Shown: positions 47,785 to 60,020, counted from the stretch's first letter. The stretch: DNA of 64,000 nt from Tethya wilhelma (GCA_964030475.1 CAXIPT010000001.1:7959687-8023686); one strand, 5' to 3'. Program-made: numbers and translations. Notes: generated by a model not told the origin, from the sequence alone.

Positions 47785-48035
47785 TCAATTCTTACCTTGA
47801 ACTGAACCACTGAAGTGAACTTTGTAGATTATGCAATATTAATTTTAGCAATTAGTAGTTTTTGAAGATTAGTGTTTCAAATTATTCAAGCTCTAGGTCT
47901 ATAGATTGGAAATAACTCTAGTTTAATTCTACTATGCAATTTAAGGTAGTATATATTATATGCGTTAATTTTGAATCAATAATTATATAGCAGAGTTGTC
48001 AAAAAAAATTCATTTTCAAAAGTTGTGCACTTTAC

Positions 48036-48046
48036 TGCGCATGCGT
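48036..48046 (+). promoter_or_regulatory. NRF-1-like site before the death-domain gene
   Basis: TGCGCATGCGT lies about 60 bp upstream of the ATG at 48107, the second gene in the window with such a site close to its start. Confidence 0.3.
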
Positions 48047-48106
48047 ATATCATACTATTTGGGCCGGGGGTGTGGCAAACAGTCACAGTTGCAGTCTGAA
48101 CCAGTG

Positions 48107-48402
48107 ATGGCTGAAAACAGTGAAAGCGGGACTGGTGGGACTCTGAAGCCTCCTGATCTACAGGAATGCCTTAAAAAGTTCCCTGAAGATAAACTTGACC
48201 TTGTTTGTAAGGATGAAATCCTGATCCTGTTTGTTAATAAATTCTCTGAGCATTATGAATTGGGAGTTCATCTTGGCCTCAGCGATGTTGAAATAAAAGA
48301 CATTGAAAAGAAAACACCAGTACCTCTAAATTCACCCAAAATGCAGCGTTTCAATATCTTGCAAAAATGGAAAGACAAGAAAAGAGGAAAAGCCACCTAC
48401 AG
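48107..48402 (+). CDS. First exon of a death-domain protein, probably an NLR-type receptor
   Basis: ATG at 48107 (MAENSESGTGGTLKPPDLQE) is preferred to the in-frame upstream start because the frame before it is low-complexity and follows the myosin 3' end by only 200 bp. Residues about 20-95 read as a death-fold helical domain (LKKFPEDKLDLVCKDEI, HLGLSDVEIKDIEKK, RFNILQKWKDKKRGKA). Such domains couple receptors to adaptors by homotypic contact. The exon ends TACAG|GTAAGA. In sponges this type of exon often begins NACHT-LRR genes, and an LRR exon follows at 48862, but an N lies between and no NACHT is present, so joining them is not justified. Confidence 0.65.
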
Positions 48403-48860
48403 GTAAGAGAAAGGTGCATGGGTGGAGAAGATAACTATTCTTTGAATTCAAGGTCTGGTTAACCATTCTGTGACATGCCTATACCTGTCTGGGAGTATCT
48501 TTTGGAAAGATTTTATAGGGGGAATTGTCTATATTTAGAAAGTCCATGTGACTTATATATGTAGACGTAAAATTATGACGAAATTCCACTCCTGCCAGAC
48601 ATTGTTGTTCCTGCCTTGTACTATAATACAGTCGTTAGGCCAGCGGTCCACTCTCAATACAAACATCAAAAATTCAGGAAATACTACGTAAACGCATTCC
48701 ACAAGCTAATTGTCTCACTGCAAACTTCCAGTTTTTTTTTTCACAGGTCGGTAAAAATCTTTCAGGGCAAGTGTGAGCTAAGTTTATCCAGCGTTTGAAT
48801 AGAGCAACTCTTTCTCTTTCTGAAAAATCAAGTCTGACTTCCACTGCCGTTTTCAGAGGC
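48403..48860. other. Non-coding DNA ending in one arm of a distant inverted repeat
   Basis: 48629-48860 is the reverse complement, with small differences, of 61068-61302. The N at 48861 falls exactly at the inner end of the match. Confidence 0.7.
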
Positions 48861-48861
48861 N

Positions 48862-51800
48862 GCTAATGATGCAAATGTGGGACTGGCAATTTCAAGTCTA
48901 CTAAGGGTAAGCACATATATTGAAAAACTGGTAATAGATGATGGCTCTAAAACTGACAGTGATTATGTTCACACACATGCTCAAGAACAACCAAACCTAG
49001 AGCAATCATTCACTGATGAAGAACTTACAGGTATTTTATCAGCGGCAAACTTGAGTAACTGCAGACTCAATAATCTACATCTATGTAGAGTGGAATTAGT
49101 CCGTACACTTCAAGAGAGAGAATGGAAATTTTCACCTAAGTATGTTGATTTATGTGATAAGGAAAGCAATATTGTAATATCTCACTCTGGCTACTGCCAT
49201 CCACATAAAGCTGTGCTTCCACAACTATTTTGTGCTCTGAGTCAAAGTACCATGTCCATTTCATCAATTAAAGAGAAAATTGATCTGCATAGTTCTGGTA
49301 TAAGCAGCAGCAGAGCAATAAAGATTTTTCAGTGCATTGAGAGTAACACTGAATTGGAAGAAGTAGTTCTTTCAAACAATGATAAAATATCAAGTAATGA
49401 TAACTCTTCAGGAGTTGGAAAAGCAATTCGAATGATGATTGAAAGAAATACTGCACTAAGGAAACTAGATTTATGTCGTATATCAATGGATGATGTTATG
49501 GCAAATGACATTGCATTTTCACTGAGAAAAAATTCTACACTGAAAGAAATTGACCTTAACATGAACTCAATCACCAATACTGCAATAGTTGCAATTCTTC
49601 TATCAGCTGTGCACAGTAGATCACTATTGAGTTTGACCATATGTGATATTAAACTATCCTTTAAATATCCTCACATTGTCCACAGTTTAGTAAGAGCAGA
49701 TTTAAAGGGGAAATATATGATGTCATTCAATGGAAATAATTTAGCAGCACAATTCTTTGCTGTGCTAAATTTAACACCAATAATTGTTACAGTTGAGAAA
49801 CGCTTCAACAGTGGTTTAGACAGCCATTTGTGCTGCATAGACTTAAGCTCTGCAAACATAAGTAGTGCAACAGCAATAGCCATTCTTCAATCTTTGCATC
49901 AAGTTGTCAATGTCAAAGAACTCGATTTTTCCGACAACAAACAATTAAGGGAAGATAATGCCAAAGGATTAAGTGATGCATTCAGAAACCAACTTTTATC
50001 AAACAAAACACTCAGAGCTCTCAGTATAAGGAATTGCTCAGTTAATGATATAGTAGCCAAAGGAATCACTGATGGGCTAACCCATAGCAAATTACTTGAG
50101 AAAATTGATATCAGCATGAACCCACTAATTAGTGTTCAAGCTATTACAAGCATCTTATCTGCTGCTCATCATAGTTCTAGCTGCATACATGTAGATGTTT
50201 GCTATAATCATCAGTGTATTGTTTATCAGCAGTCTCATGAAGGTGGTAAAGTTTGGAAGTTTGAAGAGGATCCCCTAATAGCACATACGGGTATATCGGT
50301 ACCAATGTTTTTTAGAACTATAGAAAGTATGAAGACTCAAAATGAACAACTGGTCAATGTTGCTAAAGCAATACATATGAGCTCAATGCCAGTCCAACGT
50401 AAGATATTTCATTTTATTTTGACAGGAAAAACACCATTAGTCAATATATTACCACCACTGAATCAAATAACACATTCATTTTGCAGACATGAGTCCAGTA
50501 TTTGCGAGTTTGAATTGTTTACGGCTCTAAAACTTGATTCTACCACTGTGGAAAAAAAAGGTAAACGTTTTCAAACAGTGCAGGGAAATTTGTCCTGTGA
50601 ATGTAGTTTCAAATTTCTCAACAAAAAAGTTATATGGAAGACCTGTATTACACTTGAATTCAACAGTTCGTGTACTTTTTCAATCAACTACGTAACATTT
50701 GATGTTAACTACATGGATGTTTTTGCACATGAAGAAGCTTCATCTCTTATGAAAATGTGCAACAATGCTGAAAAAAAGATGTTAAACAATCTATTGAAGT
50801 TTCAGTCTGGGATTATGTTAGATGAGCAATGCCAGTATCCAGTGTTATGTCAAGATGTATTAGTTGATGTTTTGAAGGAGTCAATTATTCCAAACAGCAT
50901 ACATATACGCTCTAAAAAGAATGCCCAGTCTACATCTGACTCTGATATTGAAACTAAGTTTCTATCATTAAATATGCAGAATGCTCAGCCTATATCTGAC
51001 TCTAATATTGAAACTGAATTTCTAACATTAAATATGCTGAATCAAATCTTCCACTCACTTGAGTGCAACACTTCTAGTGTTAAGAAACTTAATGTGAATG
51101 TAAAATTTCCAAGAGAAGAAAGTGAATTGATTAGCATTGCAGTGAAGAAAATGCTAACTACAAACTCTACTCTAAAAAGTCTCTTGATTTTTGCTGATTC
51201 TACAATGCTAAAAGAAGTAGCAGCAGGCCTAGCAAGCAACAGGACACTACATGAACTTGGCTTATACTGCCATGATGAGAAAGACTTACTGGATGAAAGT
51301 TCAATAATCGATGTCTTTTCTGTAGCTAGTGTAAGCAACATTTGTCAGTTAGAACTGCCTCAGTCTAATGTTTTCCTTTGTCGTGAAGATCTTCAAAGTA
51401 CATGGAAAGTGATGAGACTTTTTGAAGAAAAGGACAGATCTCAAGCAGCAATGACTTATGGTAAGCTTTTTCGTAGAATTATTCAAAGCAGTATGAATGT
51501 ACAAAAGGTAATTCTAACATTTTATGATACCATTGGAGTGAATGAAATTAATCCATGTCTTAGTGAACTCCATCTTGTTGATTACCATGACCAGACACAT
51601 AGAGATTATACAGACATCAACATTACAAATATAGGTAATGCAATAGAAAAAATGCTGAGGACCAGTACAACACTCAAAGGACTATCAGTAGCATGTAGGT
51701 ATAGAGCTCTCCCTAAACCACTCTCAAAACACATAGGGACAGGAATAAACAAATCTACATCACTAAAAAGTTTAAAGTTATCTGCAGATATGATGACTCT

Positions 51801-52951
51801 TAATGAGATTCTAGGTCAAATTCACCACAGTGATTTAGAAAATCTCATTATCACTATACAAGTCCATAAATATGAAAACCTAGAGGGCAGAGTTACAAAA
51901 CTTGAAGTTGGTTCAATGTTAAAGACAATTAAAACTATGAAAATGTTCCAAATATTACCTGCAACCGTAGTTGCATTTCACACTGATGATAATGATGATG
52001 ATCGTGGTAATTTAATAGCTGAATATCCCTGTGTGCTACCAACTCTAAATGACAGTAGCATATTGAGTATCTTTGAGTTACTTCAACAAAATTCCAGTGT
52101 ACAAGGGACAGTGATATCCTGGGTTGGAAATGACTCAATGTCTAGTGTTGGGAGAGCATGTAAAAAAATGCTAAAAGTAAACTCAGTGTTAAAAATAATA
52201 GACTTTGATTTTGCTGTAATTAGTGAGCACACAGCTAAATGTATTGCAGCAGGATTGAAAGAGAATTCCATACTTAATACGCTAATTTTAGACAAATACA
52301 TCTTGAGCGATCAAAATCAAGTAAAGGATGATACAATTGCAGCCATTCATTCATCTGCCAATTCAAGCAAACTCTGCACACTTTCTTACTCAAATCTAAT
52401 AATATTTTCCCGATTAGAAGCTCAAGATACAATGTGGAATATGGCTATTTCTTTAGAAACCACTATGATGTGGCCACCAAAGCTTATCATTGCTCTTGGA
52501 CAATCCCATATGTGTATTTCGGCAACAAGATGTGACACAAACCTTAGTAACATTACTACTAGCAGTCGAATGTCAAAAGTCTTCAGAGCGATTGTAGCTT
52601 TGAAAATGAGGCGAATATCTTTGTCTAATTGTTCAAATGTCAATGACCTTGGGGAAAATGAAACAGCAAAGGCAGCATACAGAAGTTTAATTGTAGAAAG
52701 CACAACTCTTGAAAGTATGGAATTCACAAATTGTAACATTTTGGAGCATCATTCAATTGTATCTCAAGTTATAGCAGGACTCAGTACCATGGAGAGCACA
52801 ACACTCAAGATACTTAGTATAAATAATTGTAACATTAGTGCCAGTGGAGTAGTGGCCATTATAAAATCAATACAGTTCAACACCACATTAGAAGCTCTAA
52901 ATCTATCAAACTGTTGCAATCAGCAATTCGAAGAGCCTGAAAGTGGACACT
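48862..52951 (+). CDS. LRR region of an NLR-like receptor (exon fragment between two Ns)
   Basis: A frame of about 1,363 codons is open from the N at 48861 to the N at 52952, with neither start nor stop of its own. It is built of ribonuclease-inhibitor-type leucine-rich repeats, for example NTALRKLDLCRISMDDVMA, NSTLKEIDLNMNSI and TTLEALNLSNC. Longer non-repeat stretches separate the LRR blocks (about residues 500-700). LRRs of this kind form the ligand-sensing arm of NACHT receptors. An uninterrupted exon of this size fits the single large NACHT-LRR exon of sponge NLRs. It may belong to a gene like that at the right edge rather than to the death-domain exon on its left. Confidence 0.8.
50920..51039 (+). 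repeat. 60-bp in-frame tandem duplication in the LRR exon
   Basis: NAQSTSDSDIETKFLSLNMQ is followed directly by a second copy with seven substitutions (NAQPISDSNIETEFLTLNML), between LRR blocks. The changes show that the duplication is not recent. Confidence 0.9.
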
Positions 52952-53119
52952 NCAGGCACATTGCCTGAGCAGATACCGAAGTATCTACCACCTCAGCCTC
53001 CGGCTCAATTATCTCCTAGTGGACTGAGTTGGGGGTAGTACGAGACCTTACTTACACACCCAACCGTGACCGAGGTCCTCCAAGCAGTCCTATTAGCCAT
53101 GCCCGGCTAGAGGCAATTA

Positions 53120-53164
53120 CATGACAATTAAGGTGCCTCTAGTTATAACACCTTAATTGTCATG
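53120..53164. repeat. 16-bp perfect hairpin with nearby CTAG
   Basis: CATGACAATTAAGGTG at 53120-53135 and its complement at 53149-53164 flank a 13-nt loop. Read on the minus strand, CTAG follows ten bases after the hairpin (53107-53110), like a Helitron 3' end (hairpin then CTRR), right where Helitron coding homology stops. Confidence 0.5.
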
Positions 53165-54240
53165 AAACTGATCAATGTCTGAATGGACGGGAATCTTACT
53201 CTCCGTATTTCTAATGGTGTAAGACTGAAAAGAAGCCTTCTCAAGCACCTTGTTATTGGCACGATTCACTACCTCTATTACTTTTTTTGCAGCTTATCTA
53301 TATCTTTGTAGAGCCAGTTGATTTCTCTAAGCTTTTCTACAGCTTTATTTATGGCATCAACATTGACCATGTTTCGCCATACAACGCCATCTTTTGTTGG
53401 TCTACCATTGACAATCAGGTACAACTCTGGATCAGGTAAATCTGATTGATTCACCTGATCCAGGGTGTCCATTGTTCTGTTCAGTGGTAGAGGAAGAAAG
53501 AACATTGTACCTTTGCAGGCTTTCAGGGAATTGTACGTGGGTACTTTTCCCGTGTACGTGCCCAGTCTTATCACTGTCTGGTAGCACTTGGCACGTTGAA
53601 TGAGTTGCATACTCAATACGTCTAGTATTGACAGTTCTGGAGGAACAGGCAAAACACTTAACCCATTGAGGAAGCAACGTGGCGGCAACCGATCTTTTCT
53701 GATCATTTGCTTACAATAGATACACATGATTGTAGAGTACCTCGTTGCTGGCATTTGGGTTATTCTCTTCGATATAGGCTTTCAGTGAAGGCCACACCAC
53801 AGTACCTAGGTTGTCAGTAAGCTTCACTCTAGATACTGATTTTCTCTGGTGGAGTCGTTCACATGAACAACAAACATGCTCAGCATGGTCATCAAGCTCT
53901 TTCTCGTAGTCAGCTATGAGTTGAGCGTGATTCAGCAGTAAGGTAGTTTCTAGACCTTCCATGCTAGGGTCGTCTTCTTCATCTGAAGACATTTCATAGA
54001 CTTTATCGACCTTGGTACTAAAAAGTTCTTCAAAGTCGTCCCCAATCCTAGACACACACAACAGGTATTCTAGATCTCCTTGTGTGAGTGCTTCCTCAAA
54101 CCTTTGAAGCTCTTTAAATCTGCGAAGGCAATGATTCAAATTGTACAGGAATGTAACCAGTCTTGGAAAATGTGTAGACACATTCTGAGCTTACTTTGAC
54201 AATTTGTATCATTTGAGCACAACAGTGGATGTCCACTAAT
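53155..54240 (-). pseudogene. Broken Helitron coding fragment
   Basis: On the minus strand the translation matches residues about 470-850 of the Helitron protein at 27770: GHPLLCSNDTNCQSKLR, CSCERLHQRKSVSRV, LPPRCFLNGLSVLPVPPEL, KVPTYNSLKACKGTMFFLPL and SDIDQF. At least two frameshifts break it, one after SKLR and one in an A-run near 53283, and there are stops. The 5' part and all Rep/helicase sequence are missing. It directly abuts, and is read as an extension of, the last oxygenase exon. Confidence 0.85.
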
Positions 54241-56709
54241 TGTCTCGAAATACAACCGGTCATTTTCTTCATGTAGTCTCTTGTGAGTGTCCTCTCTAGC
54301 AGTAGTGGGTGGGTACTTATTAGAACCATCAATACACTCTACAATCACCTCATTATCAGGATGGACAAAGAAGGCTATTGACTGCCGCACCATTCTCTGC
54401 TTCTCCTCATCTTCTGGCAGGAGGACTCTGTGTGGCTACAAGTGTATGCATGATGTATGGGTGTGGGGGTTGTGTGTGTATGTGAGCTAGTATGATCAAC
54501 TTTTAAAACTGAATTGGTTATACAATACGCACAGGTTATCTCCTTTTCTTTAATGTAATACAACCATTAGTCATACCAAAAAATGCATGGTGTGTGAGTG
54601 TAAAAAGATCAACTCACTTTACAACTATATGGTTACACAATACACAAAGTGCAACCCATTTCCTGCTAATACCATGCAGTTACCTAGCCTTAAAATGTCC
54701 CCTAACTACAGCAGTCAGATGTTTATAAGAATGAGAGCTCTTGTATACATGTCTATATCTTCTTTTGTAGCCCACTTGTGATGTAGATTAAAGTGCCAAC
54801 AGTGTGTATGTATGTGATATTGCATTGTGATCAGTGCGTATATCGCTGATATTGCACTGTGGTTTTGTGTACTGTGGTTACTTACAAGTGTTTGTTTATA
54901 TTCTCTAGCTATATAGCTAGCTACCAAACTGCTACAGTTGTAGATACAAGGACACTCACCACACTGGAGTCAAGCTTCAGTTGAGAAAACTCAGTGATGA
55001 CACACACAACTTTTGAAAAATTCTGCTGCTAATTATTTGTTCAGTGGTGGATGTTCAAATTTCTCGCTGCCTTTTTTGAACAGAGAAGGCTCCAGCTAGC
55101 ATGCTTCAAACTCTTCTTGTAATTGAGGGTTCTCACTTTCAACTGGTTTGTCAACGATAGTAGCGAACTTTACTAGCATATAACTAGACTAGCTAGAATA
55201 CAGCTAGCTAGCCTACTGCTCTCTGTGGGCTACAAAACAATTATTACATGTCTTTCCATGTGTATGAGATAATGCCCTTGTGCATTATATTCCATACACA
55301 CAGAAAGATGTGTAATAACTATAATGTACAAACAATACCCAGATATACATGATACACCTACAGTGGCGAGGTACTTGTCACTGGTCCATTGTTGCATGAG
55401 AGCTCCCAGGTTGACTAGCACTGCCTCAGACATGTAGGGAACATCAATATACCCACCATCATTTCTCTTCACCTGTGTATTGGGGAAGTTAGGACAATAC
55501 CGTATACCGCTTAATTTTTGCGGTACTTAACTTTCGTGGTTTTCGCGGATCGAACGTTATCCGCGAAAATTGTTCAATGAAAAATTGCGCGCTCATATGC
55601 GTGCGCACACGAATGATATCAATCCGCGAAACTTATTCAACGAAAATCTGTAATACGGCAATCCGCGAAAATTAAGTGACCTCGAAAATTAAGCAGTATA
55701 CGGTAGTGACACACACCTAGCTCAGTATCAAGATACATACCTGCTGCATGCCGACCCCAGTGTGGCTATTAACAAACCACAAAATGAATAACATTAAGGC
55801 TTGAAAGCAAGGCCCCTCTCTGCTTTACCTCTTCCTACTAAGCTACTTCCCACTGTCCTACCAAGCTCCATTGCAGGTGGGAAGTAGCTTTGTTTCCAGC
55901 CCTACCCTATGGCTATATCACTATAGGTATTTTCATATCCAGAGGAGCCTGGACTAGTTGTAAATCACGGTATGCTTGTACCCTACACTAATGGGGGTCA
56001 AAACGATCAGAAGACACCCAGGAATGACTCAAGAGGTCTCTAACCTGTAGTCCTCCATTAGGGTCTTGGAAGAGTAGAGTGATGGAGCCATAGTCCACAT
56101 GCTCCCCACATCTCAGTTGGCCTGGTTTGATGTGAGAGCTGGGAGGAAGAGGTGGGTAGTACAACAACCTCATTGTAGTGTAGCTCTCAGAGTGACCAAG
56201 ACCTTGCTTCTGGTGACATCTTACAAAGAAGGAGGGATCCTAGTTGAGAGAGAAGATAGCTTTGACATAACTCATCGATGAATTTAAACACATTTTAGTC
56301 ATGTACCAGGAGATGACAGGAGGTAGATATTACCAATAAATCTGAGTGTTGTCTACTATTATAATGTGAGCAATGTTTAGACAGTCCTAATGAGAGGATC
56401 TATAGAACCATGATACTGGAGAACTTACTATTCCCAAAGCAAGAGCCATCAGTTTCAATATCAGAGTAGACAATCGTACACAGCCTTCAAAGAGCTTGTG
56501 AGTAACAGGTCTAAACTGTGGAACCTCCTTGTCAGGATACATCTGAGGAAGAAAATACACAATCATTATAGCCTAAAACTAGGACATGTATGCCACATGG
56601 TCTATACAGGATGTGTGTTACTGCTAGGTGAATCAATTAACTTACACAAGTGTGGTAGGCACACATGTCAAAGCATTCTTTTAGATCACCAGGCTTAGTA
56701 GGATCAACA
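54136..56709 (-). CDS. 2-oxoglutarate/Fe(II)-dependent oxygenase, IPNS-like (N-terminus missing)
   Basis: Minus-strand exons 56646-56709, 56429-56542, 56045-56239, 55362-55472 and 54136-54435 join in phase. The translation carries MRLLYYPPLPP, then GEHVDYGSITLLFQD (iron ligands H and D), VLVNLGALMQQWT, PHRVLLPEDE (third iron ligand H) and RQSIAFFVHPD (the R-x-S that holds 2-oxoglutarate). These enzymes hydroxylate or oxidise small molecules; the substrate is unknown. The first part of the double-stranded beta-helix protein (about 100 residues, with IPVIDL-type start) was not found above 56,709. The last exon passes DGSNKYPPTTA, where relatives normally end soon after, and reads into Helitron sequence to a stop at 54136-54138, giving a foreign tail of about 33 residues. 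A mariner-like MITE sits in one intron. Confidence 0.8.
54440..55361 (-). other. Intron of the oxygenase gene
   Basis: Between the exon ending LAT and the exon starting PHRV. AT-rich, no other gene seen. Confidence 0.6.
55498..55705. mobile_element. Mariner-like MITE in an oxygenase intron
   Basis: TA-flanked ends CCGTATACCGCTTAATTTT and AAAATTAAGCAGTATACGG are inverted repeats, and the interior carries several CGCGGAT/ATCCGCG copies. The CCGTATA ends are shared with the element at 14,711. Confidence 0.85.
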
Positions 56710-57340
56710 CTGTAGAAGCCTTATTATGCACGTAATTCCTGTGCGCAGAATATAGACCAGCGCTAGTATGTGTCAAACACTGCCAACGCGTATGAAAAGC
56801 TCTAGCGTTAGTTACTCTTTGCTAGTTTTTTAGCTTACCTAGCTACTTTTTTTCCCTAACTGTACCGGTTTTCAACGCTAAATCTACGCGTTCTCGATCA
56901 CAAACACGTGGACAAATAATATGCAATTCTCCATAACTGTGCGAAATAGTTACATTCTGATGACGTATTTCAACCAATCAGATTGAGTTTTTGATTTTTG
57001 GGCCCGGAATTCAAAAAAAATGCCGCTGTAATTACTTCCGTGCGACTGCGCCTTTAAATAGCAGTATAATTTGCCAATTTTTTTTATTTAGCACAAAAAA
57101 ACCCAGGCCTTAAGTGCGCAGTGAATTAACCTCTGGCATATGCAAGCTGATCGACTACCAACACCATGCCGCAGCATCTCACTACAGATTATCAGGAATA
57201 TGTGCTATCTGGTTGGTGTAGCATATCTGGGATTTTTTTAAAGGGGGCGAAATTGAAGGGGAAAAAAGTAGCTATATAGCTGCAATAGATTTTGAAATTT
57301 TCTGTCAAGATATCATGTATTAGTGACACTACAATAATTG

Positions 57341-57512
57341 TCTAACTTTTGTGGATGTCTCTCGTCAAAGATTTTGCGTTTTAACTTTTGCGGATGAGCT
57401 GTGCACCACCCATACATATGTATATTACAGAGAATTTCACTGAGGCTTTCGCAGATGGATCATGATCCATGAAACCACAAAAGTTAAACTCCGCGAAACT
57501 TTCCCGTATAAT
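57341..57512. mobile_element. Truncated mariner-like MITE
   Basis: Reversed relative of the element at 14,711-14,928: it shares CTTTTGTGGATGTCTC, TTTTGCGGATGAGCTGTG and the end GAAACTTTCCCGTATA. The other terminal repeat is missing. Confidence 0.7.
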
Positions 57513-58011
57513 ACCTTCCAAATATTCTTGAAAACTCAATCAGAATCCCACCCCTCCTTAATGTAAATTGTATGCATGCTGTATGGATGTCATTGGATGA
57601 TATTCTGATTGCATGTGGTATTTCATCGACAGTATGCATGTGTATAGTACTGCCATATACGTCAGGTGGCTAGCATAATTACGTATAATAATAAAGGTTA
57701 CCTTAGTTACTATATCGTCAACAATGTGCATGGATACGTGGTGTGATCATGCTGATATTCCCATGTGTTTCATAGCCGCTAGCATAATCACAAGCCGCAA
57801 TCACGCAAATACTATACATGTAGTATTAAAATTGTTATTCATAATATTATAGGGTACTATATAGACTGATAGATATTCAACCAGCTAGAGACAATGATGT
57901 TTACATACCACATGTACATGATCGGCTATAGCTGCTAGGTATATTACCCATGGAACCACATCATGAGAATGGGGTGACTGAATAGATGCAGAGTAAAATA
58001 TCTATTTCTAG

Positions 58012-58064
58012 GACATGATATGACATGACATGACATGACATGACATAATTATGACATGACATAA
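58012..58064 (+). repeat. (ACATG)n tandem repeat
   Basis: Pentamer ACATG repeated about eight times with one ATAATT interruption. Confidence 0.9.
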
Positions 58065-59329
58065 TGGAACTTGTTGGAAGCTATACACATCCATGAACTT
58101 CCTGGCCATTCATGTATCCAAAAGATCCAGTATATAGGGGAGAGTCATGACTGGCTTGTTATTTTCAGTCAAGACACCATGACCACAACATTTTGGCAAT
58201 AGAATAATATTTTGAGTTTCTCTGCATATCACATGTGTAAGCTTAATGTTGGCATACCTATACTTTAAGTTAGTCTTTAACATCCATGATGCATGCATGT
58301 ACAGTTGAACCTTCAAACAAAGGACACTTTGGGAGCGGGGCTTTTGTCCTCTCTTTGGAGGTTGTCCCTATCTCGGGGGTACCAAATTGCATCAATTATC
58401 CATTTATGGGGGTACTATTATTATAATATTGCTGAGGATCAAATGCTATAGGCCTGAGGCAGAGGAGGTTCGACAGGGTCAAAAAGGTCAAGTAATTATT
58501 GCAATTGGCCTGAGGGGACATGCAGTGGCGTATCCAGCATGGTGCTCAGGGTGCTCGAGCACCCCCCTAGCTCAGAAAATAATAACATCATCACATGTAA
58601 AGCAGCGCTCAAGACGAGCACAGTTCAATAAATTTTGCTTGAAATAAATAAAATATAAGCTAATAAAACTTTATATTCACTTTCAAGAGTGAAATTTTAC
58701 TAAGATTGGAGAAAAAGCTGAAAAAACTGCAGAACACGATACCATCTCCGGTGTGATCGATTTAATAATTTTGCTTACGTGATTCAAAAGTCGAGGGTGG
58801 AAGTATTGGCACGACGGCAGGGAGGGACAATACAGAACCAGAGAGCTGAATATTATTGCCCGACCAAAGAAGTACAATAATAGATTTATTGTATGACACA
58901 ATTGTATAAATAACTCAGTTTTGTGAAAACGTTACTGACACAACATCCAAATCATGGTAAACAAAGCAACACTGTAGCTGACATGATAACACATGTCAAG
59001 CCAATTAGTGCCAATTAAAACTGTACAGTAACCCCTGTGCAGCTGACATGAAACACATGTTTAGCCAATTAGTGTCAATTAGTGTCAATTAGTAACTGGC
59101 TGGTCAATAACCCCTGTGCATGCAATATGGGAGAATATTGCCCTGGCATGGACCAATCAGATTGCTCAAAGGAAAGGAGACATTGAAGAAGTAACAACCT
59201 GGGAGACAGAGCAAATTCTCAGAGACGGTGGGAAAGACTGCAAAGGAAGAAAATATACCTAAGCTTGCTAGCGATTGATTCTGGAAGAGTCACCTCAATT
59301 TGCACCAGGATGACAGATCACTACTGACA

Positions 59330-60020
59330 GGTGGACACTGGCTTAACCACCGCTATCATCTGTGCTGCTCAGATGCTTCTGAAGAAGAAGTTCAATGAAA
59401 TTGGTGGACTTGGAGACACATAGCTGAAGAATTGGGCTAAGAATCTGCTGAGAAGTGATCAGAACTTTGTACAGATTCTTCATGTACATGGCAGTCACTG
59501 GGTAGTGGTGTCAAACATTGGGTGTTCCGCTGATTCTGTCAATGTATTCGACAGCCTTCCTGGAGATGTAGCACCAGGCCTCAAGAACGAGATTGCAAGC
59601 ATGCTGAAGGCCCAGAGTGACTTCATCAATATCTACCAAATTCATGTCGCAAAACAAACGAATGGAGATGACTGTGGAGTCTACGCTATTGCCAATGCTC
59701 TGGAGATTTGCCAAGGGAATAATCCATCGGATTGTAACTGGAAGGGTGGACAGATGCGGAAGCACCTTATTCGTTGCCTAGATGAAGAGGAATTAGTCAG
59801 TTTTCCACAGAAACAATCACACCGTCACAGTCAAGAACCCCGGAAGATCAAAGTAGCTGCACTTCACTGCCACTGCAGAAAGCCATACAAACGCTCTCAG
59901 ATTATGGCCAGATGCACAGCTTGTGGCTACTGGTTTCACCAGAAATGTCTCAAGATACCAAACACTGTCATCAAGAACAAGACTAAAAACAGTTGGAGAT
60001 GTGATGAATGCAGTGACTGA
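59330..60020 (+). pseudogene. Ulp1-type cysteine protease plus PHD finger, disrupted
   Basis: From 59429 the frame reads LKNWAKNLL, then GSHWVVVSN (catalytic His), VNVFDSLPG (Asp) and NGDDCGVYAIANAL (Cys). That is the triad order of C48/Ulp1 peptidases, which cleave SUMO-like conjugates. It ends with a C4HC3-type PHD finger (HCHCRKPYKRSQ, CTACGYWFHQKC, WRCDEC). Upstream, homologous sequence continues (AQMLLKKKFNEIGGLGD) but is broken by an in-frame TAG at 59420 and a one-base shift near WLN. No start is evident. Ulp1 domains with PHD fingers are common in domesticated or relict DNA transposons, so a transposon origin is likely. Confidence 0.75.

Larger units (their letters stand above)
56710..59150. 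other. Repeat-rich intergenic DNA without a supported gene
   Basis: Holds a promoter-like CG-containing stretch near 56,750-57,060, a truncated MITE (57,341-57,512), an ACATG pentamer repeat (58,012-58,064) and an hAT-like relic beginning CAGTGGCGTATCCAG at about 58,524. Frames at 58,110, 58,387 and 58,683 look like chance. Confidence 0.5.

Noticed and set aside
47996..48106. Earlier in-frame start for the death-domain exon
   Set aside because: The extra 37 codons are low-complexity and lie over the NRF-1-like site; the ATG at 48107 gives a normal N-terminus.
48107..52951. Joining the death-domain exon to the LRR exon as one gene
   Set aside because: An N and an inverted-repeat arm lie between them and no NACHT domain is present; the adjacency may be an assembly effect.
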